A stretch of 64,000 nucleotides of DNA from Oceanospirillum sp964342385 (GCA_964342385.1 CAYFGP010000013.1:10513-74512); one strand, 5' to 3'; shown: positions 52,635 to 61,770, counted from the first letter of the stretch. The notes: generated from the letters alone by a model not told the origin. Translations and numbers: made by a program.

Positions 52635-53675
52635 TTAATCCACCGCCTGCATCGGTACCATACTGAGAATCGCCGCGCGCACCCGATCTACGCTCAGTTC
52701 CTGAATACAAGGCGCTGTACCGGATTGGCCTTTATCCATACGACAGGAGTCCTGTTCGCAAGGCTGGCAGTGGCGATCACTACTGACGGAACGTGCATCA
52801 CTATTTTCTGGCAGATAACGACTGAACTCATTAGCCCCAGACAAGGATACCAACGGCAGATCCAACGCCAGTGCCATATGACTGAAGATATTATTCTGTG
52901 CTACGACCACACGGCTTTGGGCGATCAGATCCACCATATCTTCCCAGGCCAAACGACCGGCCAGATTACTGATCTCCATCTGTTGTTCCCGATCGAGGCC
53001 GGCACAGATCTGCTCACAAAACCCTTGATCGGACTTAGGTGCAACGAGCCAAACAGCCCAACCCTGTTCAATTAACTCAGCAGCCAGGCGCGCCCAATGG
53101 CTGGCGGGCCAACGTTGGTTTTGCGCCAAGGTACCACCAGGACAAAAGACAACCGTTGGACGCTCTGACTGCAGATAATGGCTTTTGATCTGCTCCGCAG
53201 CATTATCCTGATCGACCAGTAATTTAGCATTCGGCAGCTCTGTGACTGCTTCACCATGATCATCTGCCAATGCTAAGTATTGCGCTTTTTCCGTCGCGAA
53301 CTGCTGAGTATTCAGCCAACGGGTATCATTCAACACGATCACACGCATACGACGCAGGTAACCGGTACGGCGTTCGATACCCGACATCCAGGCCACCATC
53401 GCCGCGCGCCAGCTGCTATTGAGCACAATGGCCTGATCGAAGTGATACTCTTCAAGCTGTCGTCCTGCCAACCAGAAATACTTCAGCGGCATACTGGCAT
53501 CAGGGAAGGTTAAAAGCTCATCCAGATTGGGTAAACGGCGGGCCAGAGACTGCAGCCCCTCCGGGGCCATCAGGCTGATATGCACCTCATCATATTTCTG
53601 CACTAAACGCTGAATTAAAGCTTGGATATTCAACAAACCTTCGGGATGTTTTTCAGCGATCAGTAGTATTTTCAT
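52635..53675 (-). CDS. Glycosyltransferase family 9 (LPS heptosyltransferase-like)
   Basis: 346 residues. The N-terminal Rossmann half starts MKILLIAEKHPEGLLNIQALIQRLVQKYDEVHISLMAPEG, and the C-terminal half has PTVVFCPGGTLAQNQRWPASHWARLAAELIEQG and the conserved FSHMALALDLPLVSLSGANEFSRYLPEN-type acceptor block of ADP-heptose transferases. A Cys-rich end (RHCQPCEQDSC) resembles that of some WaaF/WaaC-like enzymes. It should add a sugar, probably heptose, to the lipopolysaccharide core at the inner membrane. It follows glnE on the same strand, as in pseudomonads, where waaF lies near glnE with ilvE between. The start and N-terminus are shorter than classic WaaF. Confidence 0.85.
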   Translation of the reverse strand: MKILLIAEKHPEGLLNIQALIQRLVQKYDEVHISLMAPEGLQSLARRLPNLDELLTFPDASMPLKYFWLAGRQLEEYHFDQAIVLNSSWRAAMVAWMSGIERRTGYLRRMRVIVLNDTRWLNTQQFATEKAQYLALADDHGEAVTELPNAKLLVDQDNAAEQIKSHYLQSERPTVVFCPGGTLAQNQRWPASHWARLAAELIEQGWAVWLVAPKSDQGFCEQICAGLDREQQMEISNLAGRLAWEDMVDLIAQSRVVVAQNNIFSHMALALDLPLVSLSGANEFSRYLPENSDARSVSSDRHCQPCEQDSCRMDKGQSGTAPCIQELSVDRVRAAILSMVPMQAVD

Positions 53676-53827
53676 GACGGGCGTTCTTTAGATATGAGCG
53701 GGAAAGTGACAAATTAACGACAGGTACTGATATTAACGATAACCGCGATAAAGTGCAGCAAGAGAAGAGGCAAGAATTGTAAAGCGACTGTGAGCCAAGT
53801 GAAACCTATTGGAAATAAACCACCAGT

Positions 53828-53856
53828 GGATTAACCCGTACCACGCGGGTTAATCC
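53828..53856 (-). terminator. Hairpin downstream of glnE
   Basis: GGATTAACCCG and CGGGTTAATCC form an 11-bp perfect stem with a 7-base loop. The downstream side is not very U-rich (ACTGGTGGTTTATTTCC), so it is a weak terminator or a transcript-protecting hairpin. Confidence 0.5.
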
Positions 53857-53862
53857 GTCTAG

Positions 53863-53952
53863 CCCCTGACTTTCAATGTTCTGATTGTCAAAGCCCCGGC
53901 TTTCAAATCCTTAGTTTTCAAACACCTGGCTTTAAAAGTTCGGGGTTTATTG
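53863..53952 (-). repeat. 15-bp tandem array spanning the glnE stop codon (6 units)
   Basis: Six 15-bp units on the plus strand start at 53863, 53878, 53893, 53908, 53923 and 53938. Most end in TTTCAAA or TTTAAAA, for example GCCCCGGCTTTCAAA and TCCTTAGTTTTCAAA. In the glnE direction the first unit contains the stop codon TAA and the second an in-frame TAA; later units have GAA or GAC there. Confidence 0.85.
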
Positions 53953-56841
53953 ATCGGTATTGAGCAGACGCTGCCAGATAGCGCTCACCTTGGCGCGTTC
54001 TTCAACAAAACGATCCGCCGTCACCTGACTCTTGGTTTTCTGCATCGAGGCATTGTGAGCCTCCTGACGGTAAAGCAGATAAGCTTCACTCAGCAGTTTC
54101 ACTTCATCCTCCGGCAGAATACCCGCCTGCTGTACCGTCTCCAGAATGCGGATATTATCGGTCCACTGCAGCAGTTCTGGGTGTTGTTGGCTAAAGCGCA
54201 GCACACAGTACTGAGCCATAAACTCAATATCCACCATGCCGCCCGCATCCTGCTTCAGATGGAACATCGGTGTTTCATCACCCACCGCCGGTTTTGAACC
54301 CAGATTGTCGCGCATCTTGATGCGCATGGAGACCACATCTTCCTGCAACTGCGCTTCATCGCGCGCTTCAGACAGGATCTCGGCACGAATCTGCTCAAAC
54401 TTCGCCGCCACTTCAGGGCAGCCCACCACCACACGGGCACGGACCAGTGCTTGTTTCTCCCAGGTCCAGGCTTCTTTCAGCTGATAATCCCTAAAGGCTT
54501 TCAGCGAACTGACTAACAGACCGGAGTTACCGGACGGACGCAGACGCATATCCACCTCATACAGCTGACCGGAGGAGGTCATAGTATTCAGGATATGGAT
54601 AATGCGCTGACCCAGACGAGTAAAGAAAACACCGTTATCGATGCTCTTATTACCGTCGGTATAACCCTGAGAGGCCGCATCGTGCAGGAAGACCAGATCC
54701 AGATCGGAGCCGTAACCCAGCTCGATACCGCCCATTTTGCCGTAACCGACAATGGCAAAGGTGGGATCACACGGGCCACCGTCCGCTTTGGCCGGACGAC
54801 CGTGTTTATCGGTCATCTTTTTCCACGCCATCTGCAGCACATGCTCCAGAATCACTTCGGCGATAAAGGTCAGGTAATCACTCACCTTCATCAGCTGACG
54901 GGTACCCATAATATCGGACGCCGCCACCCGCAAGACATGGGCACGCTTAAAGTAACGCAGCGCCTCCATCTGGGCTTCTTCATCTTCTTCCGGGATACGC
55001 AGCATCTGCTGACGTAGTTCATCACGTAGTGGCTCCATCTCCGCTGGAGTATACAGGGTGGCAGTATTCAGTAGCTCATCCAATAGAATCGGGGTACGAG
55101 CCAAGTGTTCAGCGACCCACGGACTGGCAGAACACAGCTTCACCAGCTGTTTCAGTGCGCCAGGGTTTTCCATCAGCAGCACAAAATAGGCACTACGACG
55201 CAGCACTGCTTCCACTAACTGCAAGGTACGTTCGAAGGTTCTTGATGGGGTATCACACTCGGTCACCGCTGCCAGCAGCAGTGGCATAAACTGATCCAGA
55301 CGTTGCTTACCTTCACGCTGAAGGCTCTGCACCACCCGACTGCCCCTGAGCTGTTCCAGACGTTTGAAGGTTTCACCGGCCAGTTCAAACCCCTGATCTT
55401 CCAGCAGAGAAGTACCGGCCTCCGGCTCATATTCTCCCTTCCAGATCGCACCCAGTTCGGCGCTCAGGCTTTGATCCGCTTCCTCTTCCTCATCCGGGGC
55501 CGCAATCACATTGGCAAAGTGCTCGGCGACACGGGCGCGCTGATAATCCAGCTTCTCTTCAAACGCCTGCCAATTATCAAAATTCATAATGCAGGCCATG
55601 CGCAAGCGAGGATAATCCTCTTCCGGCAGCGTCTGAGTCTGCTGATCGGCGACACCTTGTAACGCATGTTCTGCATTACGCAGGAACAGGTAAGCGTCTA
55701 ACAACTCATCCGTAATCTGCTGGGGCAGCAGGCCCATACCACTGATGATCGGCAGGACCTTACGGATCGATCTTTCCTGCAGTTCCGTCTCACGACCACC
55801 ACGAATCAGCTGGAACACCTGAGTGATAAACTCCACCTCACGGATACCACCAGAGCCTAACTTCACGTTGGTGGTCAGGCCCTTACGGCGTACCTCACGG
55901 TTGATCATCGACTTCATATCACGCAGGGATTCGATGGCGCTGTAATCCACATACTTGCGATAAACAAAGGAGTTCAGGTCCTGTAGCAGTTCATTGCCCG
56001 ATTCCAGATCACCGGCAATGACCCGTGCCTTGATCATGGCATAGCGTTCCCACTCACGGCCCTGATCATGGTAGTAATCCACCATTGCCGGGAAGCTCAG
56101 CGACAGTGCGCCACTCTGACCGTAAGGACGCAGACGCATATCCACCCGGAAAACAAAACCATCGATGGTATTGTTATCCAGCGCGGCAATCAGCTTCTGG
56201 CCCAGACGGATAAAGAAATCCTGATTATCCAGGGTACGACGACCGCCCTCTGTCTGACCGTGACGAGGGAAACAGAACATCAGATCAATATCCGATGACA
56301 GGTTCAACTCACGGGCACCCAGTTTGCCCATACCGATCACCACCATACGCTGTGGTGTCGATTCCTCTCCCGCTTCGGCTTTGGAATACGGCGTGCCCCA
56401 CTGCTTACAGTAATGCTCATATAGCCAGTTCAGTGCTTCATCGACACAGATATCGGCCAGATCACTCAGTTCTGCCGTGGTTTGCCACATATTGGCCTGG
56501 AAGGAAAAGTCACGCCAGATGATGCGCATCATCATCTGACGGCGGAACTGACGCAGCACCCGGTGCAGATCGTTTTCGCTTTCAACACCGGCAATCTTGT
56601 TTTGCAACAACTCACGCATCTGCTGGGTGTTCAACGGCATTTCCAGCCAGTTATTGTCCAGCATCTCCGTCAACAGCAGAGGGAAACGCAGCATGCTTTC
56701 CACCACATAATCACTGGTGGTGATAATTTTATCTGCTACAGAATAGGCTTTTAGCTGAGCGATCTGATCCGCATCCAGCTTCTCCGCCAGTCGCTGCCAG
56801 TTGTTATCACAGGTTTGTTGTAACTGCTCGGGCAAACTCAT
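53947..56841 (-). CDS. glnE: Glutamine synthetase adenylyltransferase/deadenylylase
   Basis: 964 residues, full length for the bifunctional enzyme that adds AMP to, or removes it from, glutamine synthetase in response to PII and glutamine. The two nucleotidyltransferase domains are clear: GMGKLGARELNLSSDIDLMF (about 175-194, deadenylylation side) and GYGKMGGIELGYGSDLDLVF (about 690-709, adenylylation side), each followed by its four-helix PII-binding region. The paired Asp residues needed for catalysis are present in both. Part of nitrogen control in the cytoplasm. Single transcript likely with the GT9 gene downstream. Confidence 0.98.
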   Translation of the reverse strand: MSLPEQLQQTCDNNWQRLAEKLDADQIAQLKAYSVADKIITTSDYVVESMLRFPLLLTEMLDNNWLEMPLNTQQMRELLQNKIAGVESENDLHRVLRQFRRQMMMRIIWRDFSFQANMWQTTAELSDLADICVDEALNWLYEHYCKQWGTPYSKAEAGEESTPQRMVVIGMGKLGARELNLSSDIDLMFCFPRHGQTEGGRRTLDNQDFFIRLGQKLIAALDNNTIDGFVFRVDMRLRPYGQSGALSLSFPAMVDYYHDQGREWERYAMIKARVIAGDLESGNELLQDLNSFVYRKYVDYSAIESLRDMKSMINREVRRKGLTTNVKLGSGGIREVEFITQVFQLIRGGRETELQERSIRKVLPIISGMGLLPQQITDELLDAYLFLRNAEHALQGVADQQTQTLPEEDYPRLRMACIMNFDNWQAFEEKLDYQRARVAEHFANVIAAPDEEEEADQSLSAELGAIWKGEYEPEAGTSLLEDQGFELAGETFKRLEQLRGSRVVQSLQREGKQRLDQFMPLLLAAVTECDTPSRTFERTLQLVEAVLRRSAYFVLLMENPGALKQLVKLCSASPWVAEHLARTPILLDELLNTATLYTPAEMEPLRDELRQQMLRIPEEDEEAQMEALRYFKRAHVLRVAASDIMGTRQLMKVSDYLTFIAEVILEHVLQMAWKKMTDKHGRPAKADGGPCDPTFAIVGYGKMGGIELGYGSDLDLVFLHDAASQGYTDGNKSIDNGVFFTRLGQRIIHILNTMTSSGQLYEVDMRLRPSGNSGLLVSSLKAFRDYQLKEAWTWEKQALVRARVVVGCPEVAAKFEQIRAEILSEARDEAQLQEDVVSMRIKMRDNLGSKPAVGDETPMFHLKQDAGGMVDIEFMAQYCVLRFSQQHPELLQWTDNIRILETVQQAGILPEDEVKLLSEAYLLYRQEAHNASMQKTKSQVTADRFVEERAKVSAIWQRLLNTDQ

Positions 56842-56970
56842 GAGCTATCCTTCTCGAAATAGGGACACAAAATAATTATCAAAAGTGACTAGAGGGCGAA
56901 CAGACTAAAGATTGATAACCTTTTACTTATCGAAAGCCCAACTTATCGATATCACAAGGAAATCATCACA

Positions 56971-58290
56971 CTAGATGATTTGATAAGCCTTCATCTCTTT
57001 AATCAAGGTGCCTGTAACCACTTTAAAAATCACGATCACCGGAATGGCAAACAGCATGCCGGTAAAACCTAATAAAATCGAACCACCCATCACACCAATA
57101 ATCACCACCAGAGGGTGCAGGCTGACGGCATTCCCCAGCACCACCGGCTGGAAAAAAGCATTGTCCAGTAACTGGGTAACACCGATCACAATGGCCACCC
57201 AGATCAATATATTGTCTGTACTGATAAAGCTAAACAGTGGAGAGAAATCCTCGACGATCAGGGCGTAAAGCAAACCAATAATTAAACCGATGGCAGGGCC
57301 TAAAAAGGGAATGGCATTGGCGAGCCCGGCCACAGAACCGATCAGAAAAGCCCATTTGGCTTCAATGCCGATCAGGAATAAGCCTATCATCAGGGTGAAG
57401 CCCACCAGCGAACACTCGATAAAAGTCCCTCTAAGGTAACGCCCCAGGGCTTTATCAACATTATCGATCACCGTTAAGGCCATTTCGAAATAACGATTGG
57501 GCACCAGAGTCACCAGTCCCTTTTTGATATCGCCATCATCCAACAGGACAAAAAGGAAGACAAAGGGAGCCGCCAACCAGATAGAAATGATACTGCCCAA
57601 GGTCGCTAACAACCCTGATGAATCAACCTCTTGCACAGAAGAGTCTATCTCTTTCTCAAACCTATCGCCTTGCCGTAACTCATTAGAGACATCATCACCT
57701 GGCCTTTGTGCCTCCCTACCTTGGCTCGCAGCATAATACTGAATATTATGCTGAAAATAGCGGTAATAAGGTTGATCAAAACGCTTCTCATCGTAATACT
57801 GGCGATAGTATTGCTCGTAAATCCCCTGCTCCTCTTCGGGTAAAGATAGAACCTTATTCAAACGCTGTCGGACAGGTTCAATCTCTTCCCCAATCAGGGT
57901 ATAGAGCAGATTGCCTTTACCCTGTTGGTCCAACTGCATCAGACTTAAATAACGTTCGTTGAGTTTGTATTGAATGCGTACTCTCAGCTCCAGCTCACCC
58001 TGTTCATCAGGCATCGCATCGCGAATCTGCCCCGATATCTGAGTAATCGCCAGAGAAAAAAGAGTCAATAAAACAACAACCCCCATTCCCTTGGGCAGAT
58101 GCTTTCGGCGCATCCAGGACAATATAGGGTTACAGAGATAAGCGACCAAGGCCCCTACGATAATAGGTAGGATTAATTCTCTTAACGCCCAAGCCAACAA
58201 ACAGAAAAGTACAGCGCCTAATATGCTAAAGCTCAAAACAAAACGCTGACGTCTTCGGGCACGGGAAGCAGGATCATATTGCAGATTCAT
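56971..58290 (-). CDS. AI-2E/PerM-family membrane permease
   Basis: 439 residues with about eight membrane helices in the PerM/AI-2E transporter pattern: a pair at the N-terminus (RELILPIIVGALVAYLCNPILSWM), a large hydrophilic region (about 90-230) with QQGKGNLLYTLIGEEIEPV, and the C-terminal block LIGSVAGLANAIPFLGPAIGLIIGLLYALIV followed by GFTGMLFAIPVIVIFKVV. It is longer than typical because of an extra charged stretch near residues 170-230. Family members export diverse small molecules. Its start overlaps the upstream cyclic-nucleotide-binding gene by four bases (ATGA), so the two proteins are co-made. Confidence 0.85.
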   Translation of the reverse strand: MNLQYDPASRARRRQRFVLSFSILGAVLFCLLAWALRELILPIIVGALVAYLCNPILSWMRRKHLPKGMGVVVLLTLFSLAITQISGQIRDAMPDEQGELELRVRIQYKLNERYLSLMQLDQQGKGNLLYTLIGEEIEPVRQRLNKVLSLPEEEQGIYEQYYRQYYDEKRFDQPYYRYFQHNIQYYAASQGREAQRPGDDVSNELRQGDRFEKEIDSSVQEVDSSGLLATLGSIISIWLAAPFVFLFVLLDDGDIKKGLVTLVPNRYFEMALTVIDNVDKALGRYLRGTFIECSLVGFTLMIGLFLIGIEAKWAFLIGSVAGLANAIPFLGPAIGLIIGLLYALIVEDFSPLFSFISTDNILIWVAIVIGVTQLLDNAFFQPVVLGNAVSLHPLVVIIGVMGGSILLGFTGMLFAIPVIVIFKVVTGTLIKEMKAYQII

Positions 58291-58823
58291 AGCCCCTTCC
58301 TGGTCTGCTCTTTCTGATCAGATAGCTGACTATTGGTCATCCTCAGGCGTTGCCCTATCACTTTAGCTAAGGCTTTAAGAATTTTACTGCCAATCACCAC
58401 CTCTTTATCCAGAAACTTATCCAGATCGGAACGAAACAGCGCCAACATCACCGTATCTTCCATGGCAATCGCTGTTGCCGAGCGAGGACTATCATCTAAT
58501 AACGCCAATTCCCCCATAAAGGCACCGGGATATAAGGAAGCCAAAACAAGATCTTCTTGCTGAGCAGAGGAAGGGATTGAGATATTGACTCGACCAGACT
58601 GAATGATAAACATCGCAGCACCAGGGTGACCGATCTGGAAAATCCGCTCACCATGGGCGTAATGGCGTAAGTGGATAATTGCTTTAAGCCGTTTCAACTC
58701 TCTGAGGCTCAAATCAGCAAAAATAGGAACCTGCTGTAAAATCGCTAACAAGCTATCCTGATCATCATCACGATTGAGGGAAAAAATATTATCCCATAGA
58801 GCATTTAAGTGCCGTTTATCCAT
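58287..58823 (-). CDS. Cyclic nucleotide-binding domain protein
   Basis: About 178 residues, with a CAP-like cyclic-nucleotide-binding domain: GERIFQIGHPGAAMFIIQSGRVNISI, GAFMGELALLDDSPRSATAIAMEDTVMLAL. The phosphate-binding cassette GELALLDDSPRSATA is complete (Glu and Arg conserved). There is no helix-turn-helix after it, so it is not a Crp-type regulator but probably a regulatory subunit acting on the overlapping permease. Start at ATG 58823 (MDKRHLNALW); a TTG upstream would add 25 residues. Confidence 0.82.
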   Translation of the reverse strand: MDKRHLNALWDNIFSLNRDDDQDSLLAILQQVPIFADLSLRELKRLKAIIHLRHYAHGERIFQIGHPGAAMFIIQSGRVNISIPSSAQQEDLVLASLYPGAFMGELALLDDSPRSATAIAMEDTVMLALFRSDLDKFLDKEVVIGSKILKALAKVIGQRLRMTNSQLSDQKEQTRKGL

Positions 58824-58963
58824 TGAGCTTATCGTCCAGCCACCAAAGCAGATCGGCCTTTTACATAGCCGATATAGTATCAGCTTTAGCTTATCCAAAA
58901 GCGGTAACCAAAGCGAACCTGATAGCTTAGAAGCAAAATATTGTTACAAGCTGAAAAACGGCC

Positions 58964-59047
58964 CTCTGTCCAGAAAGCCAATCCCTGCCTCCAGAAAACC
59001 TCCCCCTATGCAGAAAAAACTTATCGCTATGCAAAAAAACTATATCG
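58964..59047. repeat. 21-bp degenerate tandem array (4 units)
   Basis: Four exact-length units start at 58964, 58985, 59006 and 59027. The last two are closest (CTATGCAGAAAAAACTTATC and CTATGCAAAAAAACTATATC, then G); the first two share CCAGAAA. It lies in the divergent region between the cyclic-nucleotide-binding gene and nhaB. On the minus strand the two most recent units each end in TAG. Confidence 0.75.
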
Positions 59048-59195
59048 AGTGCGACCAATGATTCACAAAATAAACCGTTTATAAATCAACCTATTATCCA
59101 GAAGAATTAGCACCTGCGGGCTAGATCACTATCATTTGGTCTCAATTCCACTATTTATCGACCTATCAACCGCTCTGTTTTTGTAGTGATGTGTG

Positions 59196-59201
59196 TATAA
59201 T
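59196..59201 (+). promoter_or_regulatory. Putative -10 element of the nhaB promoter
   Basis: A perfect TATAAT in the context GTGTGTATAATGCCCCC. The upstream -35 is poor. If used, transcription would start near 59208 and give an untranslated leader of about 170 bases. Confidence 0.5.
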
Positions 59202-59207
59202 GCCCCC

Positions 59208-59378
59208 GGCTTTCTCCTGCTGGGCAGAGCAGGGCATGCCTGTGCATAACAATAATATTTACTGCACAGTTCAGGCACGCTCTCAAGGCTCCGGTACTTC
59301 CGTGAGTTCCTGAAAGATGGGCTGGCTGACAAAAATTATTAAAAACCGACCCCCAAACCTTTTTTAAGGAACACTCAA
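59208..59378 (+). ncRNA. Structured 5' leader of nhaB (possible riboregulator)
   Basis: The predicted leader holds several hairpins: CCTGCT/AGCAGG (59216-59233) around GGGCAG, and TGTGCA/TGCACA with a GCC/GGC extension around 59238-59276. It ends AAGGAACACTCAA before the nhaB ATG, with AAGGA as RBS. No intrinsic terminator precedes the start, so any control would be on translation. Cation-sensing riboswitches exist for sodium and lithium transport genes, but a match to any known class could not be confirmed by eye. Confidence 0.35.
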
Positions 59379-60890
59379 ATGGCACAGACCATGTCGCAAG
59401 GCTTTTTGAGAAACTTTCTTGGTAATTCACCTATGTGGTACAAGAAAGTAATTCTAGCCTTTCTAATCATTAATCCTATCCTGTTTTTTATGCCCGGTTT
59501 TGGCCCCTTTGCTGCGGGCTGGTTGTTGATTGTCCAGTTTATTTTTACGCTGGCGATGGCACTGAAGTGCTATCCTCTACAACCCGGTGGACTGCTCGCC
59601 ATCGAAGCCATCGCGATCGGATTAGCCTCCCCTGAATCCGTCATGCACGAGGTGGAAGCAAATCTGGAGGTACTTCTGCTACTGATCTTTATGGTGGCGG
59701 GTATCTACTTTATGAAACAGCTCTTGCTGTTTGCCTTTACCAAGATCCTGTTGGGCGTACGCTCAAAATCCATGCTTTCCCTACTGTTCTGTATCACCTC
59801 AGCACTGTTGTCTGCATTCCTGGATGCACTGACAGTGACTGCAGTTGTGATCAGTATTGGTGTGGGCTTCTACTCGGTTTATCACAAGGTGGCCTCGGGT
59901 AAACAGTTCCAGACGAAGAGTCATGACCACGGTGATGATCAGGAGCTGCACGATCAACACAAAGAAGATCTGGAGCAGTTCCGGGCTTTCCTTCGTAGCC
60001 TGTTGATGCATGCTGCAGTCGGTACAGCTCTGGGTGGCGTTTGTACATTGGTAGGCGAACCACAGAACCTGCTGATTGCTAAGGTGGCCGGTTGGAACTT
60101 TATCGAGTTCTTTACCCGTATGGCACCTGTGACCATGCCGGTACTGGTTGTGGGCCTGATCACTTGTGTTGTACTGGAGAAGATCAAGATTGTCGGTTAC
60201 GGCGTCAAACTACCGGCATCGGTGCGTAAGATTTTGAAGGACTACGATCAGCACCAGACCGAGCAACGCACGGCTAAAGATAAAGCAGCCCTGATTATTC
60301 AGGCAATCTGTGCGGGCTTCCTGATCTTTGCCCTCGCCTTCCACATTGCAGAAGTGGGTCTGATTGGCCTGGCGATTATTGTCCTGCAAACCGCCTTTAA
60401 CGGTATTACCGAAGAGCACCAGATCGGTCACGCGTTTGAAGAGGCCCTGCCTTTTACTGCGCTACTGATTGTTTTCTTCTCTGTTGTCGCCGTAATCCAC
60501 GAGCAGCATCTGTTCCAGCCATTTATCCAAATGGTACTGGATATGGAGCCAAGTCAGCAGCCTGGTATGCTGTTTATCGCTAACGGTATTCTGTCAGCGA
60601 TCAGTGATAACGTATTCGTAGCCACGGTTTATATCTCTGAGATCAAAGCTGCACTGGACTCTGGTGCCATCACCCGTGAGCACTTCGATACTCTGACGGT
60701 CGCCGTTAACACAGGTACTAACCTGCCCAGTGTTGCAACACCGAATGGCCAGGCAGCCTTCCTGTTCCTACTGACCTCTGCGATCGCACCGCTGGTGCGT
60801 TTGTCCTATGGCCGTATGGTACTGATGGCACTGCCATACACTATCGTGATGTCTATTGTTGGCTTCTATGCCGTAGTTAATTGGATCTAA
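59379..60890 (+). CDS. nhaB: Na+/H+ antiporter NhaB
   Basis: 503 residues with about twelve membrane helices, matching NhaB throughout: QGFLRNFLGNSPMWYKKVILAFLIINPILFF at the start, FLDALTVTAVVISIGVGFYSVYHKVASGKQ, LVGEPQNLLIAKVAGWNFIEFFTRMAPV and DNVFVATVYISEIKAALDSGAI near the end. It expels sodium in exchange for protons, important for a marine bacterium. Single gene with a structured leader and a strong terminator. No other sodium transport gene adjoins it. Confidence 0.97.
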   Translation: MAQTMSQGFLRNFLGNSPMWYKKVILAFLIINPILFFMPGFGPFAAGWLLIVQFIFTLAMALKCYPLQPGGLLAIEAIAIGLASPESVMHEVEANLEVLLLLIFMVAGIYFMKQLLLFAFTKILLGVRSKSMLSLLFCITSALLSAFLDALTVTAVVISIGVGFYSVYHKVASGKQFQTKSHDHGDDQELHDQHKEDLEQFRAFLRSLLMHAAVGTALGGVCTLVGEPQNLLIAKVAGWNFIEFFTRMAPVTMPVLVVGLITCVVLEKIKIVGYGVKLPASVRKILKDYDQHQTEQRTAKDKAALIIQAICAGFLIFALAFHIAEVGLIGLAIIVLQTAFNGITEEHQIGHAFEEALPFTALLIVFFSVVAVIHEQHLFQPFIQMVLDMEPSQQPGMLFIANGILSAISDNVFVATVYISEIKAALDSGAITREHFDTLTVAVNTGTNLPSVATPNGQAAFLFLLTSAIAPLVRLSYGRMVLMALPYTIVMSIVGFYAVVNWI

Positions 60891-60924
60891 ACCACTGATT
60901 AACTAGACCTAGGCTGAGCTCTAA

Positions 60925-60962
60925 AAAAGCGGAGATTGTTTGAGCAACATCTCCGCTTTTTT
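60925..60962 (+). terminator. Terminator of nhaB
   Basis: AAAAAAGCGGAGAT and ATCTCCGCTTTTTT form a long stem (one bulge) around a short loop, ending in T-run. Starts 35 bases after the stop codon. Confidence 0.9.
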
Positions 60963-61094
60963 ATTTTGTCTGTATATAGAAGACCTTATGTTCTCCCATA
61001 GATTAAATCCTGATAGATGACTCTGGACATCACTTAATAAAATTCGCCATCATTAGTCTTGTTGAGTCACGATCATGACTATACAGGAGTTACT

Positions 61095-61691
61095 ATGCTG
61101 CACGATGCCAGGCCCAGATCCGCTTACCGAACCCGTCCCCACGCCCTTTACATGCGCCCTTCATTTTTGCAGGCTGCTTTATCACTATTGCTAGCTCTCC
61201 TGCTGACTGGAATAGCCTCAGCCTATGATGGAATAAAACCTCAGGGGAATGGGGAAGTCCTACCCGAGCACCTTCATAGCGGTATGCAGATCCGCATCGG
61301 CCATAATCACTATTTGCTGCTGGATCAGGTACGGGCTTTTGCCACCAATAAGCCTGACCATCCCTCATCACCTTCAGGTAACGAGCTCAGTCGAAAGGGG
61401 GGATACAGTATTCAAGCCAGTAAGAAAACCACTGGTCAGCCTGTGGTCTGGAACCAAAGTAAGCGCCGCTATGGCATTATTCAGGATGAGCTAGGACTGG
61501 TTCTACATGATATTAACCAGGCGGACAGCGTCGCAGCCAGCTATGGACTGAAGTTGATCAGCCAGTTGAATGGACTAAAACGCGCCTACTATCAGGTTTC
61601 TGCACATAAAATCCCAACCCTGATGCGCCGCCTACAGCAGGATATTCGCGTACGGGAGGTTATGCCCTCCCTATTGGAACAAACAGACTAA
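61095..61691 (+). CDS. Secreted hypothetical protein, possibly prodomain-like
   Basis: 198 residues with a basic N-terminus, then the hydrophobic core SFLQAALSLLLALLLTGIASAYD of a signal peptide, so it is exported. The mature part is mixed alpha/beta with no recognised domain. The C-terminal 50 residues (VAASYGLKLISQLNGLKRAYYQVSAHKIPTLMRRLQQDIRVREVMPSL) look like the propeptide/inhibitor fold of subtilisin-type proteases, where a ferredoxin-like unit ends in a dipeptide-rich strand. That would make it a free-standing protease inhibitor or chaperone, a hypothesis only. CAGGAG precedes ATG 61095; the ATG at 61059 has no site. Convergent with the GntR gene. Confidence 0.65.
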   Translation: MLHDARPRSAYRTRPHALYMRPSFLQAALSLLLALLLTGIASAYDGIKPQGNGEVLPEHLHSGMQIRIGHNHYLLLDQVRAFATNKPDHPSSPSGNELSRKGGYSIQASKKTTGQPVVWNQSKRRYGIIQDELGLVLHDINQADSVAASYGLKLISQLNGLKRAYYQVSAHKIPTLMRRLQQDIRVREVMPSLLEQTD

Positions 61692-61770
61692 GGCTAGAAT
61701 CAATAGCTTAGGGTCGGTGTACGTGAATTAAGCCTAGAAAGCGGCGGATTAAATCTGGAAAGCAGTCAAG
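61689..61770 (+). repeat. 20-21 bp units anchored at the hypothetical gene's stop
   Basis: TAA at 61689 (stop), TAG at 61709, TAA at 61729 and TAA at 61750 each begin a unit; units 1, 3 and 4 share the form TAAnnCTnGAA. Spacings are 20, 20 and 21. The array also reaches the stop of the convergent GntR gene (61766-61768). Confidence 0.5.

Noticed and set aside
58964..59047. Equal-length repeat units considered as a CRISPR array
   Set aside because: Units are head to tail with no spacers, are degenerate, and no cas gene is near.
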